A stretch of DNA of 64,000 nucleotides from Carposina sasakii. Lineage: Eukaryota; Arthropoda; Insecta; Lepidoptera; Carposinidae. The stretch covers positions 1,488,001 to 1,552,000 of the forward strand of contig CP053160.1 of NCBI GenBank assembly GCA_014607495.2, in the 5' to 3' direction. This document shows, in pieces, positions 45,032-55,436 of this stretch. Position 1 is the first letter of the stretch; each line of letters begins with the position of its first letter. A program made the translations under genes and the position numbers. The notes under the pieces are model-generated. The model was not told the DNA's origin. It ran no database searches and worked only from the letters and a program-made list of their open reading frames with translations.

Positions 45032-45196
45032 CAGGGGTTCCCAAACTTTTTTCTAATAGATCCCTTTCAAAAGTTAACTGGTTCTGGTGGACCCGCTACA
45101 GGTCTACACCACATAGGAATTAATTGTGAACGCCCATTTTTTCACGCCATCGTTGAATCCCATCGAGTCTCCTGTGGACCCCTTTGGGAACCACTG
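45032..45196. mobile_element. hAT-type MITE, CAGGGGTTCCC family, perfect target duplication
   Basis: The ends are CAGGGGTTCCCAAAC and the inverse of CAGTGGTTCCCAAAG. The 8-bp sequence ATGTAGAA is repeated perfectly on both sides (45024-45031 and 45197-45204). Its 165 bp have no coding capacity. Confidence 0.9.
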
Positions 45197-45459
45197 ATGT
45201 AGAACATAGTTGTGTTCCTAAAATGGGGAAGCCAAAACTGCAGAATCACAGAGGTTATCCTATAGCCACGTTTAGCATATCAGGGCCAGATGTAAAAGAT
45301 CTGTACGAGTATTTTGCTAGCTCCTTAGTCGACTCTTATAGTGAAGCCCCGCATCAGGCCAGGATATATGATTTTTTTAAAATAGTGCGATGAAAAGATC
45401 AGGGCCGAATTCATTATTCGTATGAACCTACTGTAATGTAAGTACCTATACATAGTATA

Positions 45460-45800
45460 CAGGTGATTTTTGGTCGTCAACGTTCCCGAAAACTACGGTA
45501 TCTCCTCATCATCACGATCATTTTTCTCCATGGAAGCATACCTGGGAAGTGTCTGGTTTCCAAAATATTAGGGTCCAAAGTTGAGTAAATAGACTGCGTT
45601 TTTCTGCATAAATGCACATTGACGCGTGTAGCAATATTTTTTCACGAGAAATTATTAATATCTGTCTATGAAAAAACTAGCATAAACACTGGATACTATA
45701 AATTTCGCCCGATCAAGTAATATTTTTTTGGCATAAACTTACTTTATTTGATGTATAGAGTAGTACCCTTCGTTAAGGGTGGCAACGAAAAAACATCCTG
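45460..45800. mobile_element. TA-flanked MITE, CAGGTGATTTTTGG family, copy 1
   Basis: The left end reads CAGGTGATTTTTGGTCGTC and the right end reads inward CAGGATGTTTTTTCGTTGCC, with TA on both sides. A full second copy is at 62981-63355, sharing 'ctccatggaagcatacctgg' and 'actggatactataaatttcg'. A TA duplication suggests Tc1/mariner-type mobilisation. Confidence 0.72.
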
Positions 45801-46255
45801 TACAGGTACTCAGTACGTTAAGTTGTTAGGGAACAAATAGAAAAATTAATCGCATAGCAAATACCACAGTAATTGTTAGTTTCCATCAGTAGGTAGCTTG
45901 AACACAGCTTGTAAACATATAATCAGCTACATAGTACTAAAGCGACGAGTTGCTTAATGGCTTACATTTTGTGTAGTGGTACCATGAAGGATGCAAAAAA
46001 AGGACGTGGCTTAAAACCTACGCCACAACGCTCGCTCTAAGAAAATACGAAACTTAGTTTCATCTGAAATAGACTCTTCTCTACCTAGGGTTTATGTATA
46101 TTATGGGCTGGTCGAATTGGTTAGAGCCAAGATTTACTGCTCGCTCACTGATGGCACCCTGTGCGACCTACCAATTACGTACTGCTTGAAATCTTAAATG
46201 AAACAGCATAGTTCAGTATTGTGTACTACGTTTGCCTTGTTACGATCGACTGGAC

Positions 46256-46559
46256 CATGGAGAAGGTATAAAAGAGGAGGTGGGACTATGAAGCGAGTCG
46301 TGTGGCAATCGTGAGGCCATGACGTCATGATAGGGGCGGAGCTTCAGGCCAAGTGTTGTAACGCAGTAGCTGTAACCACACGCTTATGCAAGTAGTTTGG
46401 CTAGTGGTTTTTAGTGGTACAAGGTGGTTTCTATGTAAATGGGCAGGGCTACAGTGTTAGGATGCTCTCCGCGTCCCATACTTCACCCCCGATCAGCGGC
46501 ACACTATTTTTGTATGAAAATATACTTAGCCGCTGCTCCTCTTTTATTTCTTTTCCATG
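46256..46559. mobile_element. hAT-type MITE, CATGG family, copy 2 with perfect target duplication
   Basis: The ends are CATGGAGAAGGTATAAAAG and the inverse of CATGGAAAAGAAATAAAAG. GACTGGAC is repeated perfectly at 46248-46255 and 46560-46567. The 304 bp match 6205-6483 closely, apart from a small central difference of about 25 bases. No coding capacity. Confidence 0.9.
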
Positions 46560-46569
46560 GACTGGACTA

Positions 46570-48310
46570 ATAGTCGCGATCGATCGATTGGCCATCCCTG
46601 TCAATCTATGTAGATCTGCAACCATCAAAGCTCTAGCAATATTTGAATCGCATATCCTCTCTGTACCATCTTCATGAGGCCACATGCATTGTGTAGCGAG
46701 TGTGTAATGAAAGGGTATGGCTGAAAGGGGTAATATGCAGATTGGAGCGACGAGACTGTACTGACAAGGTATCTTAACTTTCCTGACAAAGAACAAAGGC
46801 TAGACAAAGATGAAGATATATGAGATGTAGTAGTTGAGCTTGCTAAAGCTCCTAAAATAGCAGTTTTAAAGCATTTACCTTTTTTGTTAACAAGCTGATT
46901 ATCATCATTATTTCCCAAGACAGTCCTACTATCCTGGCCCTTCCTATTTGCTTTCCAAGAAAAATTACTTAATTTTCAGAAATAGGGTAGCTAGAACGGC
47001 TACGACCATATTACCTAAGCATTAGGGAGCAGATGTAAAAGATTAGTATTAAGGTTATAGCTCATAGTATGAGTTCCTTAGTCGACTTTTACGATATACA
47101 CAAGAGTATAGCCGCTGATGTATTCTAGTGAAATCATCAGCACAGGACGATCCATTTTTTTTTTGTTTAGTTTATCCCGAAGGAAAGGCAAGGGGAACTA
47201 AGAACAGCCATTGTCTTTAGGAAATGATTTCTGAATTTATGATGGATGATAAATGATGATGAATGGAAACGTCGGGAAAATCCTCAAGAACAAGTGTACA
47301 GTTAGTCAAAATTAAAAATTATTGCAGAAACAACTTATATGGGGCCATGAAGAGATCATATTCCGGCTAAAGTTTTACTCAGCTTACCTGCGTATAAAAC
47401 AATGCACACGCACTAGATTCACATCACAAGTAATCAAAATATAACTTATCTACCAGAAAACATCCCTTCCAGCTTTTCCCGCCGGATCCAGGACGATCCA
47501 AAATCGCTTATATTGCCATAAACATTGTTGTCTATAGATGCAATATAGTAGTTCTACGACACGATCGATAGAGTTCGCCGGTACACTTGGTCATAAATAA
47601 AACAGCACGAAATAAGGAAACACGTTCAAGAACGCTGTCCGTCTTCAAGGGCGCATTCAACAACTTTCTATAGAAGCGAATAAACTCGTTACTACGTTTC
47701 AATACAATTTTTTTCAGTGGGTAATTCCATTTGAGTTTGATTGATTACCTAGGCATTTAATATTATAAATGCGAAAGTAACTGTCAACATCTGTACATGT
47801 TAACTTTGGTTATCATCAAATGGACGATGATGACATACATAAGGACGTAGGCTTTTGGGGTTGTTGCATTCAATTCTGTGTTATACCCGTCTGTGCTTTT
47901 TAAGTTGAACATTATGATCTTTTATGAAGTTTACATATATAGGTACAAGGGGAATTAGCTTTATACTGTTCAGATACTGCGATACCGATATAGATCCATT
48001 TATGTGTATTTAAGTGACAAAGCATTTTCTGAAAATATTGCGGAGCCTCTGAAAATAGCAATCTTACTGTCTTTTAGAGAACTAGACAAAATACTCTCAT
48101 GATCCTAAAATATAACTTTCAGTGCAGGAGCTCTGCAGTAAGTTTAGACATTAAATACACATAATAAGATCGCCAGAAGTCTCAATTATGAACTGCAGCG
48201 TCCTTTTAGTTATGAATAAGTTCAGCGACAACTGCCGGATCCCGGACAACTTTTAGTTCGAAACATTTTCAACACTTGCTCCATTAGGAAGCCTTCATTA
48301 TCACATCACG
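46570..48310. other. Intron sequence without gene
   Basis: Overlapping open frames at 46414-46918 on both strands have no domain features. At 47762-47800 'taaatgcgaaagtaactgtc' is a fragment of a common repeat end. Nothing else is recognised. Confidence 0.4.
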
Positions 48311-48320
48311 TTATGTAGTC

Positions 48321-48727
48321 GGGTCTTTCGTCGGTTGACATCACGAGCCGGTGACACCACGGTGTCAACTGCACAAGGACCCTTTTTTGAATTGCGCGAT
48401 GGACCCCGTGGTGTCAATCGACCAATAAGTCTTTTGGACTTCGTCGTTTGACACCATAGTACTAAAGTAAAGATGACTAAGACCACTAGCACGAACAGAA
48501 ATAAGAAATGTTATTTCTGTACTGACCAGTAGAAAATTTTAGGTTTATTGAAAAGGTTGGTTAGAACCAAGGTGTCAAACGTCGAAGTCCAAAAGACTTA
48601 TTGGTCGATTGACACTAACACAGACTATTATATGACACCACGGTGTCCATCGCGCAATTCAAAAAAGGTCCTTGTGCAGTTGACACTGCGGTGTCATCGG
48701 CTCGTGGTATCAACCGACGAAAGACCC
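48321..48727. mobile_element. Foldback element with 8-bp target duplication
   Basis: Two arms of about 150 bases (48321-48466 and 48570-48727) are inverted copies, starting GGGTCTTTCGTCGGTTGA and rich in TGACACC words, around a loop of about 100 bases. The perfect direct repeat ATGTAGTC flanks both ends (48313-48320, 48728-48735). The mirrored short open frames in the arms follow from the inverted repeat. Superfamily is unassigned; 8-bp duplications occur in hAT, P and a few other groups. Confidence 0.88.
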
Positions 48728-49289
48728 ATGTAGTCTAACCAAGAGGAGATACCAAATCCCTGGTCTAACCGTATTGATGCTACAACGAACGTCAATGCGA
48801 AACAAAGTTAATGTAAATTGTTTTAACACCCAGGTTTGCGATATTATACTAATAAGATTATAATTATTATTCAAAACATCATAAAATAATTATTTTACTT
48901 CAATATGAACTTTGAATTTGTATGTATATTAAACAATCCTGACAATAACATTTTTCAGTAGGTCGAGGGATTTCCAACGGGAGCCTGGTAAATACACATT
49001 CGATACGATACCCTACGTTTCGATAATCCGATTCTTCCAATTCAATAACTCCGGCGTATCAGACGGAATTTATCTCAGTTTCCTATCGTAACAGGGATTT
49101 AACTGTTTGTTATGTCCAGTCAATACAAACATAGGCTTGTGCTTACGAATAGCTTTTAAATAAGCAAAGTGCTTACAGAAATATTTAGTAAATTGTGAAG
49201 TCATGATCGTAATATTATAAATATAATAGTTTAATCCTGCCCTGCCATGCATTAATATCATTAATACGAGTAACAACCATTATTCCTTA

Positions 49290-49392
49290 TTACATACATA
49301 TCACGCCTTTATCCCTTAACGGGGTAGGCAGAGCACCAAGGGCCGATAGAACCACATGGTGCCACTTCATTTTGAGGGCATAGTTGAGATGA
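49290..49392 (-). repeat. Dispersed retroelement-like repeat, copy 2 (short)
   Basis: This matches the first 100 bases of the repeat at 45-260, including the 'acatacatatcacgcc' tail, with a 12-base deletion near 'cacttc'. It is truncated on its right side. Confidence 0.6.
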
Positions 49393-49436
49393 AATACCAA
49401 CCTCCACAATTATAACATTAATAGGATATACTAAAC

Positions 49437-49549
49437 CAGTGGTTCCCAAAGTGGTTCAGGTGGACCCCCAGGTCTACGTTGGCGTGAAGTTCTATAGAAG
49501 GTCCACCAGAACGAGTAAACTATGAGAAAAAAAAGTTTGGTAGCCCCTG
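49437..49549. mobile_element. hAT-type MITE, CAGTGGTTCCC family, short form
   Basis: The ends are CAGTGGTTCCCAAAG and the inverse of CAGGGGCTACCAAAC. Flanks TACTAAAC and TCCTAAAC agree at 7 of 8 bases. At 113 bp it is a shortened member of the family at 38007 and 45032. Confidence 0.82.
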
Positions 49550-49831
49550 TCCTAAACAAACAAAATATTATATGGGCGTCAGAATGAGAACAGAATTTCA
49601 TCAGATCCTAGTTGGCAGTTAAATTAGGTTAGCTGAATCGCACCCCACGTATACAATATATGTATTATGCTATGCCCGACCACCCGAACATCGGTCCAAA
49701 TCGGGCCATTACATTTGGCATGTCAGCCAGCGCAAGGTCGAATGAGTTAGTCGACATATCTCTCCTCGCTCAATCATTGCTCAATTATATTGAATCGCAC
49801 CTTGTTAGATTATTACCTTAGTACGTTGGAC

Positions 49832-50697
49832 CAGCGTTGGCAACCGTACGATAATTATCGTACATGCACGATAATTTGATACCAGCGTACGATGTACGAT
49901 TGCGATTCATTATCGTACACAAATGTACGATAATTTTCGAATTTCGAAATGTTTCTTTTTTTTTAAAAATAAAATCGCAGATCGAAGTCTGAGCCGCAGG
50001 AGCTTCGCGACACCGACACAGAGCGACACTGGCGACACAGTAGCGATATTTTCGATGGATTCCTCTGTCTGTTGTTCTCTACAGTTAGAGTTAGGCCCAT
50101 CCCGACCAATCGGACACGATAGTTCCTTCCATCTTCCGTCTTCGTTTGTAATGGATTTCGATAGTTTCGTTCACTCATATACCTATATAGATAAGAAATA
50201 TATAAATATATATCTCGTTGAATATTACATATTTTGTCAATTTATGTGTTCATGAATAAATTTAATAATCGACTGATCAACTTTGGAGCCATTTTATTTT
50301 TGTAAAACTTTTGAAACACACAAATTTTCGCGCCATTTTCTACGCAATGTACCCATGTGAAAATCATAAAATTCGAAACAGGACATGACGAGCGGCTGAG
50401 CGCAATATAAGTTCGTAATAATATCTATTTTATTAATAATTTACGTTTTTTTATGTCATTCAAAAGTGTACGATAATTTTTCGTCAGGTACGATAATTTT
50501 ACGCCCCTGGTACGATCAGCGCATCATTCTAGGTTGCCAACACTGGCTGAGCGCAATATAAGTTCGTAATAATATCTATTTTATTAATAATTAACGTTTT
50601 TTTTATGTCGTTCAAAAGTATACGATAATTTTTCGTCAGGTACGATAATTTTACGCCCCTGGTACGATCAGCGCATCATTCTAGGTTGCCAACACTG
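49832..50697. mobile_element. Non-autonomous hAT element, CAGYGTTGGCAACC ends
   Basis: The ends are CAGCGTTGGCAACC and the inverse of CAGTGTTGGCAACC, and CGTTGGAC is repeated perfectly at 49824-49831 and 50698-50705. Subterminal regions are dense in TACGATAATT. The last 151 bases are present twice in tandem (from 50394 and 50545), including the terminus itself. The 110-codon frame inside has no recognisable domain. Confidence 0.9.
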
Positions 50698-50705
50698 CGT
50701 TGGAC

Positions 50706-53437
50706 GTTAATACAGCTAAAATTGCAGGGCTCGCAGTCATTTTCCACTGGCTCATATACCAACAACAAGCGGAATTGACATTGATATGGTCCACGTGGTC
50801 ACATAATACATTGAGGACATGACCTTTCAGCGGTGTACTCGGATAGTGCGTTCGAAGTTTATTTGAAAATAAACTACCATTAAATCGTCCCAGCACATGT
50901 ATACATATTTTTATCAAGTCCTATGCTGAAGCGAGTTTCACTAGAATACATCAGCTACATCTCCTATTGTGGATGATGTAAGAGTCGGGCATTCTCTCAG
51001 GCGATAAACTAGCAATTTGATCCTGTTGTTCTAGCTATCCCATCAAAAACAAGCCGAATCTACCTATAGGTATATATAAAATTAGATCACAAACAATAAA
51101 TTAGTCGCTGGTAATTTCAAAAGATGAAATTATACAAAGAAACCCAGAAATGAATTTTTAATGACATAAACGAAGGACATCAAACGACGACACTAACTAT
51201 CATAGAGTAGGTAGAAAATAGAGCCTATGAATTGCACAGAAAGGCAAATTGCATTATATCGTAAAACACAACCATCATGGTAACACACAAAGCATTTCTC
51301 TTCCTCTATAAATAAACTTCAATTAACTATACTCCCCAACGATAAACCTAATTGCACAAGTTACAACATAATTGATCGTTGTTCGCCGCATAGCCCTGCG
51401 TTGCCGTTCCTTCTGGTAGATGAATTCGCTTCGGCTTGACTAGATAGACCCATATTGGGACGATGACCTAACTCTAGCTAGGATAAACATATTATGCAAC
51501 ACCGGTCGATTTATTACGAAAGGTTAGATACAATTCTGTTATTTTGTACATGCACTGTAGTACATACATATAGTAAGTATAGTATGTAATTGTCAAATAA
51601 ATTCTATCTATCTATCTATATAGTAATTTTGTACATATAGGGTAGGGAAGGAGGTCACATATACCTAGGCCAATCAAATAGTAGAAGCTAATAGCTACAA
51701 GCTATAGATCAATAGACTACGAGATCTTTTCCCTAAAGCTAACGATATCGTCCGCGTAATCTTAAACCACTCGTTGTCCCTTGCCCCCGGGAATTTCGGG
51801 AAACTTTGTGCTCCTAAACCTACACACAAAAAGAACATAGACGCCTAATTTAGCTTCCTAGAAAGAGTAGTTTCACCCAGTAAAGGAAATAGAAGTGTAA
51901 ATATAATACTGATGGTAGTGAAAGTGAAAATAGCTTATTACGTAAATCTTAGCCACTAGGCTAAAAGCTATAGCCAACAGGCGTCTTCCTGCGATACAGG
52001 CGGTAAAGGTTGAGCTCCCCTGACGGCGGTCAGTCATTACATTACCGCTGAATGAATACCGGTTGCGACCAGTTATCTCGGCCGCAGTAACTCACATTAG
52101 TGTACTGCGTTGTATGTCCCGAAAACGAACGTAGTGGACACTTGATACAGGCGTTACGATTACAATTGATTGCTTTATTCCCGGCGGCTACGTTCGTATG
52201 GACTAGAAAAATTAAATAGTCGTAATTTTCCAGGATATGAAGTAATATCTCACGTTTTCGGACTCCAATGTAATTGAAATGTCCATATACCTACAATCCA
52301 TATACAAAATTCATCCTTTATTATATAAGAAATCCATATACAAAAGAATTTATAATGAAATAATTATTTATAGGTAACTGATTTAATAATAGGTACTTAC
52401 TTAAGTAACAAAAGATTAATGTGATATTGATAGCATTCTATTTTTAACACAGAAGCTACCTCTATGTAATTCAATGTAGTCAGAGATGATTATTTTAGAA
52501 ATTAGGTATAGGTATATGGTAGTATAATAAGTCTATTCTTATTATCTCATCTTCATCATTGTAAGAAAATAATATTCAGTACAATATAAATGTACCTATT
52601 CAAACAACAACAAAATATTATAAAATTATTAACAAAATATTTATAATTACTAGTTAACAGTTTTGTAAACAATCAATGGATAATTGCGTCTTTCACTAAA
52701 AAGCTGATCAGTAGTCTGAGCAGATAGTCAGATAAAATTGGTCAAACCTTTTAAAATGTGTTGATTTGGTTTTTGCCTAGCCACATATCACATGGATAAA
52801 CTGTTTTACTACTTAAATTGATTTTATTGTATGCTTCTTTGTTAAAAAAGGAAAACAGTATTCATAAAATACAATATTGAGTGGTTTTAAAACTGAATTG
52901 ATTTTGTGTCTTAATTAGTTAAAGTGCTCCCACACATCACCAATAATGCAAAAACGAAATGTAACAGAATGTTTGTGGATTGTTAGAAACTTTTCAAAAT
53001 GATACAAGCAGTCTTATCATGTTTTGGATCTGAAATGTCTTTATTTAAAAAGTCACTACATACCTAAAATGGGTTTTGGTTACCAATAGGAATAGGAATT
53101 TGGGTTTAGGAAAATATCTCAATAGTTGTTCATAGAACTTTGTGAATCTTAGAACTTTTTCTAAGGTGTATGAAGGTTTGATGTACATCACAATATTTTT
53201 TTCATGAAATTTACCTAGTACAGACAGAGGCTAGATATTTGCTGTACATAATTATAAAGTTCACTGGGTCAACTAGTGTTTATAATAAAATATTTATATG
53301 GTACATCATATTGCTGCTTGTCTTATTAAACTATATTTTAGAAGCATTACTTTTCATAAAATTATACCTACCTGCTTATGTTGCATCTAATTGAAGTCTC
53401 AAGATTTAAGATTTAAAGAAAAACAGAAATTACTTAC
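50706..53437. other. Intron sequence without recognisable gene
   Basis: This is part of the 14.9-kb intron between Ig exons 1 and 2. A CTAT microsatellite lies at 51605-51620. No exon or repeat family can be supported. Confidence 0.4.
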
Positions 53438-53592
53438 CAATATCTGATGGTGTGTGCGGTTCCCTCTGTGCACCCACTGTACATTTTGTGATGGTAAAGA
53501 AAGATATCCACCACAAGGAATTGTAACATTGGTACCCTTGTCTACAGCCAATTCCTTGATCTCTACAACTTCTGCCAAGCACCGAGGAAAAA
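53438..53592 (-). CDS. Ig/FN3 membrane protein, first recognised exon (Ig, first half)
   Basis: This is the 5'-most recognised exon of a gene running down to 2951 (exons 53592-53438, 38547-38436, 17060-16870, 8299-8176, 7556-7416, 3096-2951; about 290 residues). It encodes VVEIKELAVDKGTNVTIPCG with the first Ig cysteine, then VQWVHRG with the core tryptophan. Donor GGTAAGT is at 53432-53438; the acceptor is GTTATAG (exon start 53592) or CTTGGCAG (start 53571), both in the same frame. A signal-peptide exon must lie upstream and was not found. The domain plan (Ig, FN3, one membrane helix, short tail) suggests a neuronal or epithelial adhesion molecule; I do not recognise the orthologue. Confidence 0.78.
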
Positions 53593-54271
53593 CTATAACA
53601 AAACACAAAATTTAATTGCCTTGTTGTCTGAGTACAAATCAATTTAGATCAATTCATTCAGCTGGATTACTTACATTTTAAACCTAGGCAGAAAAAAGGC
53701 AACAGCACAACTTGGTAAAACATTATATTAAATTTTACCTACATCTATACACAACAATCCTTCAATTTCTATCTAGTGTAAAGTAAAAAGATTGTAATTT
53801 CCTATCTATACATTACAGAATATGACGGAAGGCAAAATAATAGGAAATAAATTCCACAAACTCACAACAAACGTCTGCACTCCATTCGTAAAATCATAGA
53901 CTATTTTTTAATTTTTTGTAAATGAAAAAACAAAACAAATGTCATGTTAATGTTGCCATATAAAAAAAATGAAGTGTGCGTGCCTTTGGCCGTACGTGAA
54001 GTACGTAAACGTCCAAAACCAGATCAGTCACATACACTACGTGGTCCATTGTGTAGAGAATTTTAATGGTGAACTATTCACCGGCAAGGAGCAAATTATG
54101 CAAAATGAGTCAAAAAATAAATATTAAATAGAAAAAATATCATAACAAACTTTTAGGTTACATATGTGCGAATGAAGACTAATTTAATTTGGTAATTTGT
54201 TTAATTAAAACAATAGGAAGATAAGTTTTTGTTAGAGGTTTTATAAATATATCAATAATTAACCTAAAAAC
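53593..54271. promoter_or_regulatory. Intergenic region between divergent genes, probable RRP40 promoter
   Basis: The 680 bases separate the minus-strand Ig/FN3 gene from the plus-strand RRP40 start. No clear TATA box is placed for RRP40. The upstream exon of the Ig/FN3 gene could lie here or beyond; an ATG at 53908 with a GTGAGT donor does not fit the phase needed. Confidence 0.35.
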
Positions 54272-54979
54272 ATGAAAGCGTCTGTTGGTGAAGTGGTAAT
54301 GCCCGGTGATATATGCGAAGAAATTATAGTTGCTGGTGAAAAAGGCAAAGTTATCCTTGGACCAGGTCTTCGAAAGGAATTAGAAAAAGTTTTTGTTATT
54401 AAAGCAGGTGTTCTAAAGAAAAAAAATCCTAATACTTATTGGGTAGACAGCTATCAGAAACGTTACGTTCCTTCAAGAGGTGAAAACGTAATAGGAGTAG
54501 TCGTAAAAGCGGGAGACATATTCCGTGTAGATGTTGGCGGTAGCTGCACAGCTTCTCTATCCTACTTATCATTCGAGGGTGCCACCAAGAAGAATCGACC
54601 TGAAGTCCAGGTTGGGGACGTAATTTATGCAAAGATGTTGGTGGCCAGTAAAGACATGGAGCCAGAACTGGTGTGTGTTGATTCTCATGGCAAAAAAGGC
54701 AGACTTGGTGTGTTAAGTGATGGCTTTATGTTTAAATGCTCCATAAATCTGGTTAGGAAAATACTCAGCCCACCTTGCTTATTATTAGAATCTATACGGA
54801 ATGAATGGCCTTTTGAAATTGCAGCAGGCATGAACGGAAGGTTCTGGATTAAAGCTAATACAATGAGGGAGACTATTGCAGTAGGCAATGCCATTTTGGG
54901 GGCCGAGTATTTATCTGACAGTGAAATTAAAACTATGTGTACTAATATAGCAAGTATACTTGCTGGACATGTTTCATAA
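54272..54979 (+). CDS. Rrp40: Exosome complex component RRP40 (EXOSC3)
   Basis: The 235-aa intronless protein has the RRP40 plan: N-terminal beta domain (1-75) with VMPGDI and LGPGLRK, an S1-like RNA-binding domain (about 76-150; GDIFRVDVGG, VQVGDVIYAKM), and a C-terminal KH-like domain (about 155-235) with the family's G-x-N-G motif in AAGMNGRFWIKA. RRP40 is one of three cap proteins that guide RNA into the exosome in nucleus and cytoplasm. The length is close to animal homologues. The start is the first ATG after upstream stops. AATAAA about 75 bases past the stop (near 55053) is a good polyadenylation signal. The frame is intact. Confidence 0.95.
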   Translation: MKASVGEVVMPGDICEEIIVAGEKGKVILGPGLRKELEKVFVIKAGVLKKKNPNTYWVDSYQKRYVPSRGENVIGVVVKAGDIFRVDVGGSCTASLSYLSFEGATKKNRPEVQVGDVIYAKMLVASKDMEPELVCVDSHGKKGRLGVLSDGFMFKCSINLVRKILSPPCLLLESIRNEWPFEIAAGMNGRFWIKANTMRETIAVGNAILGAEYLSDSEIKTMCTNIASILAGHVS

Positions 54980-55194
54980 TACAGATATGGAAAAACATAA
55001 TTTTTTTATTTGTGGCCCCTTCACATACATTTATGTATGGGATGTATTCTTTGTAATAAAAATCCTGCTATATTATGTATGTAACTTAAATACATTACTG
55101 ATTCTTCTTTATGTTATATCTTCACAATTTCAAATTGCAACTGTTGATTATAGGTATAACTCCTCATAAAGGAATGATACTAATCTTAATTTCC

Positions 55195-55320
55195 TTTTGT
55201 GCAGAAGCTACTAAAAAGAAAAAAACAATTTGGCGAGGTTGTAATGTTGGTCGATTACTTTTGTGCAGAAGCTACTAAAAAGAAAAAAACAATTTGGGGA
55301 GGTTGTAATGTTGGTCCATT
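55195..55320. repeat. 63-bp perfect-looking tandem duplication
   Basis: The unit 'cttttgtgcagaagctacta' to 'gtaatgttggtc' occurs at 55195-55257 and 55258-55320 with only two or three differences. It lies about 215 bases downstream of the RRP40 stop. Confidence 0.85.
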
Positions 55321-55436
55321 ATGTTCTAAATGTCTTAAAAGCAACTTAGTCCATAGATCCTTGGTTATCATTGTTTGAAAATACTATACTCTTGCCAGAA
55401 CTCAAACCCAGGATATTTGGCTCACTAGGTAATGGC

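Noticed and set aside
46414..46918. Three overlapping open frames of 87-115 codons
   Set aside because: They overlap on both strands and partly lie in the hAT MITE; no domain, splice or codon evidence supports them.
49963..50255. Open frames of 71 and 110 codons in the hAT element
   Set aside because: They are short, overlap on opposite strands and show no transposase motif.
53870..53912. ATG-GTGAGT segment as first exon of the Ig/FN3 gene
   Set aside because: It leaves two bases at its donor while the Ig exon needs one, and it has no hydrophobic signal sequence.
54429..54894. Minus-strand frames opposite RRP40
   Set aside because: They are shadows of the conserved plus-strand gene.
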